From Haliclystus octoradiatus (lineage: Eukaryota > Cnidaria > Staurozoa > Stauromedusae > Haliclystidae): a DNA stretch of 64,000 nucleotides. The stretch covers positions 7,584,030 to 7,648,029 of the forward strand of contig OU744450.1 in NCBI GenBank assembly GCA_916610825.1, in the 5' to 3' direction. Below are positions 60,840 to 64,000 of the stretch, piece after piece (positions within the stretch are counted from its first letter, which is position 1; each line of letters starts with the position of its first letter). The notes below the pieces were generated by a model, which ran no database searches, had not been told where the DNA came from, and saw nothing but the letters and a program-made list of their open reading frames with translations. The translations under genes and the position numbers were made by a program.

Positions 60840-61790
60840 AATTAAAATTTAACATTTTGAAGTCAGATTTTTACAGCATTCATGTCTTGTTTTAGTAACA
60901 CAGATTTCAACTGTCTTTTAGTTCTAGCTACCCACAACACATCTGGGGTAAGAGAGGATTTCTTCACATATTCCTTTCCGGTGTTCTGGGTAACCCACTG
61001 GTTTGAGATAACCATTCGAAGAATATGGCATTAACAACTTCTTCATTCACATCAATTAGTAGCTCTTCAAAACAGACAGCTAGTTTTCCTGACAAATCTT
61101 GCCATAAGCATAATTCATGACTAAGTTGTCCCAGTGCATTTACCTGACAACCAGGGCATTTTTCTGTGACTTTTTTCATCAAATTGCTTTGCCATTGCAT
61201 CTGCATAAAGCTCTACCATCTTTTCCCACTTCAATGTGTCGGAACAACTAAAATAATTATTGTCTACTTTGATTTGATAATTAGAGCAATCCGAAAGATC
61301 GGTTTGCTCCCTCTCAATGGAGAGTGATTGAAGACCTGTCTTCACCAAGGGAATTTCTTTAACATCCTTCTCGTGTCGAACGAACTGCTTCTTAGCATGA
61401 CATAGAAAAGTGAAAACTCTGATATCTTGTCCCAGTGAACTAAGACTACGTCAGGATTAGAAGTGGAGGAGGTCTCATTCAGATTCTGTTGAAGACTAAC
61501 AAGGTATCCCCTTTTCATATCGCCATCTAAGTGTGCACTGACAATCAGTCCCACATTTTTTACAATCACCAATCTTCCACTGTTTGGTCTTTTGTTTGAA
61601 CAACTCATTTCCTGGTTGTCTTCTCGAGAGCCATTGATCTCCTTTGGGAATTGGAGGATTGTCCTTTTTTCCTATTGCTTTCTTCTTTACGCATCCAGCA
61701 TCTACTTTCCTTCTTCCACCTTTCGCAATCTTCTTTACCGTGTGCTTTTTATCAGATGTCCTTGCTCGTCCTTTATTCATTTGTTTTTCT
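60840..61790 (-). other. Unrecognised minus-strand coding-like region in the Polinton
   Basis: Overlapping frames between the polymerase and the right terminal repeat. One (61,496-61,780) starts MNKGRARTSDKKHT, is lysine-rich, and ends in a CKKCGTDCQC cluster. Others contain VGLIVSAHLDGDMKRG and CSDTLKWEKMVELYADAM. Composition looks protein-like, but no family was recognised. It may be a lineage-specific Polinton gene or captured host sequence. Broken. Confidence 0.45.
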
Positions 61791-62039
61791 ACCGGTTTTT
61801 TTGAATTCCCTTAAACAGAGGAACCTATGTCACTGAATATCAGATCAAAATTCACAGTTTTAGTCTTTCTCCAGAGACAGTAGAAACAAATAAATCTGAA
61901 ATAGCTGTGAAGCACAATACAGCAGAATGACCAGATCAAATCCAATAAACATCAGCAATAAATGATCATCACATTCAACAAACCCATACTTATACTCTAA
62001 ACACAGAACAATACCCCTTGCTTCTCTGCCCTCGCGCCC

Positions 62040-62627
62040 ACCCAGACACCACTCCTTTGTCATCTGCACCATCGCTTTCTTCTAGGATACCACTTCTTCG
62101 TTCAAATGCACCACCCTTTTGTAACCCTGTCACTCCTCCTTCTGGTTATCACCATTGTACCGCACCTTTGTTCGAACTGCACCACTTCTTTGTTCAAATG
62201 CACCACCTCTTTGTTCGGGTTGCACCACCTCTTTGTTCGGGTTGCATCACTTCTTTGTTACTCTACCATTCTTTGTTCTCGAAACGGTAACCTCTTGATC
62301 TCATACCTTACAATACACTTTAAGTACCATTGTACCATTTCTTTGTTCAAATGCACCACCTCTTTGTTCGGGCTGCACCACTTCTTTGTTACACTACCAC
62401 TTCTTTGTTCTCGAGACGGTAACCTCTTCATCTCATACCCTACAATACATTTTAATTGCCATTGTACCATTTCTTTGTTTCATTACTCAGGCAGCTTCAC
62501 TCATCTCCATGCGGTAACCCTTCATCTCTACCGAAACAATACATTGATACCACACCTTTGTTATCTTTTGTCTCAGACAGGGCTCAAAGTCCAAAAACAT
62601 GACGTCACACTTCTTTTACCATCTACT
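62040..62627. repeat. Polinton right terminal inverted repeat
   Basis: Reverse complement of 42,027-42,452, ending ACCATCTACT at 62,627. It carries a longer array of the GTGCA/TTTGTTC unit than the left repeat. The inner part (about 62,040-62,100) has no partner on the left, where the DIRS-type element is inserted. Confidence 0.88.
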
Positions 62628-63380
62628 CAGTACAGTAATTAATCAGTAAGTCATTGGCTAGTACCAGTGCCATTCGGAGGAGCGGCAATTTGTAATATAT
62701 CATAACAAAGCCTCAAAATATATACAAACTCGACCATTTAGCATCAATTAAAACACCTATTGCCAGATCTGCTCTGTGCCACATCCCATTGACAGCAAAA
62801 CGAAACAATAATGTCAGTTGTCAGCTGTTGTCAGCCATGACCTCAATGAATAATGAATAGTTGTGATGTGTCCTTCATTACATAATTACATTTATATTGT
62901 AATTATATATTATGTAGTTGAGGTTAAAATCCAGACTCCGGGGGTTCGAAGAACGTCCTACGTACAATTGTTATGCTGAAATTGCCTCGTTTGAATGTAT
63001 GCCATCAGATGCCACGAGGCAGTAGCGCACTGCATTACCTGGAATCATGTGATCTTGGTCAGTCTCTTCTCCACGGCAGAGAGTAAGTCTCGTGATACTG
63101 TAAGGGTGTAGTCATTGTTACATGTGCTAGCTTGCTAGCAGGTCGATAATGAACGTGCGAATTCGTATTTATTCGCCCTCTCCATTACTGTCTTTGCTGA
63201 TTATACTTCAGATAAGTTAGAAGGTATTTAGTCTCATATAGGCTAGGCTTTGTTCAACACTATAGTGACTGCTATTAGCCGAAATAATGTAGAGTCTATG
63301 TTTGAGTTAATATTTCTGTATAGAATGTAGAATGTCTAACCTTTATTTCAACAGGGTAGTTTTAATTTCTCCACTGAATA
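62628..63380. other. No gene recognised
   Basis: Sequence right of the Polinton. No TRMT44 exon was found here, although upstream exons would be expected if the Polinton sits in an intron. Confidence 0.4.
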
Positions 63381-63384
63381 TCAG

Positions 63385-63480
63385 TGTAACAGTGCTTGGT
63401 TCGAGTGGCGGAGACAGGTTAGCACGAGTTTAGCTGCCTAACGAACGAATGAGTAACTCTCACCAACCAAGCACCAATCC
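63385..63480. mobile_element. Possible end fragment of a second DIRS/Ngaro-type element
   Basis: It contains GTGCTTGGTTCGAGTGG and later CTCACCAACCAAGCACCAA, resembling the CTTGGTTGGGTC and CCCACCAACCAAGCACC blocks of the split repeats at 48,650 and 49,285. No coding part adjoins within the window. Confidence 0.35.
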
Positions 63481-63638
63481 CAAAACCCCACAAAAGGTTG
63501 AAATTATTAACATAGGTTAACAAACACATGTAAGAAATTTCAACTTGTTTAACGAAATTGTAAAAGATTATCCGTTGTTTCCGTTATAAAAATTACCTAG
63601 AAGTCTTATTTTCATGTGTGTTTTTTATGATCATCTAT

Positions 63639-64000
63639 TCAGGTATAGAATCCATGCATATCAAAATCAGTGAGCAAATGTGGCTCCATTTCACGAAACA
63701 CCTTGTACTTTCTGCATTTTGAAATTATAAATGCTTTCTGCTCTATTAACTGGTCCACTATCTTTTTTAAATCATTTAACAGTGACTGTGCGGAATTTTT
63801 TCCAGATCTTTTCATGATATTTACCATGCTGTCAAAATTATCCATAATTGACTTGTTGAAAGTCAAAGCATTACAATACCGATCAATGGCTGTTTCATTC
63901 AAAGAATTTGGCCCTAATCGCTGTAATATAGACTTTAACATATTGTTATAATGCTCTAAAGCTAAATAAATGGGAATGTTCCCGCCTAAACCAAACTTTG
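63639..64000 (-). CDS. C-terminal part of a DUF6589-like protein, running off the window
   Basis: The minus-strand frame enters from beyond 64,000 and reads KFGLGGNIPIYLALEHYNN, then LQRLGPNSLNETAIDRYCNAL, DNFDSMVNIMKRSGKNSAQS, LNDLKKIVDQLIEQKAF and KCRKYKVF, ending at 63,639. The GGNIPxxLAxEHxN...LG.N pattern is like DUF6589 proteins, which are abundant in some invertebrates and may derive from mobile elements. Function unknown. The start is not visible. Confidence 0.5.
   Translation of the reverse strand, partial: KFGLGGNIPIYLALEHYNNMLKSILQRLGPNSLNETAIDRYCNALTFNKSIMDNFDSMVNIMKRSGKNSAQSLLNDLKKIVDQLIEQKAFIISKCRKYKVFREMEPHLLTDFDMHGFYT

Larger units (their letters stand above)
42027..62627. 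mobile_element. Polinton (Maverick), 20.6 kb including nested insertions; broken fossil
   Basis: The element is bounded by inverted repeats starting AGTAGATGGT at both ends (AG termini are usual for Polintons). Gene set: PRO, MCP, core-like, minor capsid, INT, an uncharacterised protein and ATPase on the minus strand; PolB on the plus strand. Most genes carry several breaks, so it looks dead. Without the nested DIRS-type element it is about 13.7 kb, within or slightly below the usual size. Six-base flanks (AATGTT and CAGTAC) do not match, so a target duplication was not found. Terminal-repeat divergence suggests moderate age. Confidence 0.92.

Noticed and set aside
62935-62965. GGTTCGAA resembling a tRNA T-arm
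   Set aside because: No A box, anticodon arm or acceptor pairing could be drawn around it.
62628-64000. Upstream TRMT44 exons on the far side of the Polinton
   Set aside because: The minus strand was read for the expected conserved blocks before YFVLPCC; none was found.

Overview
This is eukaryotic, AT-rich nuclear DNA, most likely from an aquatic invertebrate animal. The evidence is spliced host exons with consensus GT/AG sites, a recognisable TRMT44 gene, and a dense, nested mix of transposable elements: APE-type LINEs, Penelope-like elements carrying hammerhead ribozymes, a Polinton/Maverick, a DIRS/Ngaro-type tyrosine-recombinase retroelement and TIR DNA transposons. The species cannot be told from the sequence. 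No rRNA, convincing tRNA, CRISPR array or prokaryotic operon was seen.

Region 1 (1-26,014) is a recent tandem duplication. Each unit holds a LINE, a single-exon gene for a secreted 436-residue protein read on the minus strand (5,465-6,775 and 20,984-22,294), a Penelope-like 3' fragment with a hammerhead ribozyme, a 328-bp tandem repeat with a coding-like frame, and a 52-bp minisatellite. The copies differ by only a few percent by eye, so later events show up as presence or absence. A 972-bp hAT-like element with an 8-bp target duplication is found only in unit 1. A 3.4-kb Penelope-like insertion splits the LINE of unit 2. One extra 328-bp repeat is found in unit 2. The two secreted proteins are almost identical except for a burst of amino-acid changes in the cysteine/tryptophan-rich C-terminal domain. 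Their helical middle recalls domain I of delta-endotoxin-type pore formers, which is a tentative match.

Region 2 (26,015-38,460) is mostly non-coding. It holds a 1.2-kb stray copy (inverted) of the Polinton's central spacer, one plausible 180-nt host exon, a 265-bp inverted-repeat element, a minus-strand LINE whose ORF2 begins with a 2A-like translational-recoding motif, a 1.3-kb TA-flanked TIR element and an inverted repeat whose arms carry hammerhead-like motifs.

Region 3 (38,470-41,878) holds the last five recognised exons of TRMT44 (tRNA-Ser Um44 2'-O-methyltransferase) on the minus strand, with consistent phases and splice sites. The upstream exons are not in view, because a 20.6-kb Polinton starts 148 bp upstream of the first recognised exon.

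Region 4 (42,027-62,627) is the Polinton: inverted terminal repeats, protease, major capsid, core-like, minor capsid, integrase, an uncharacterised protein and ATPase on the minus strand, and protein-primed DNA polymerase on the plus strand. It is broken in many places and is a fossil. A DIRS/Ngaro-type element (about 42,454-49,400) sits inside its left end, and a truncated LINE sits inside that, giving three levels of nesting. Region 5 (62,628-64,000) holds a possible second DIRS-type end and the C-terminal part of a DUF6589-like gene that runs off the window.
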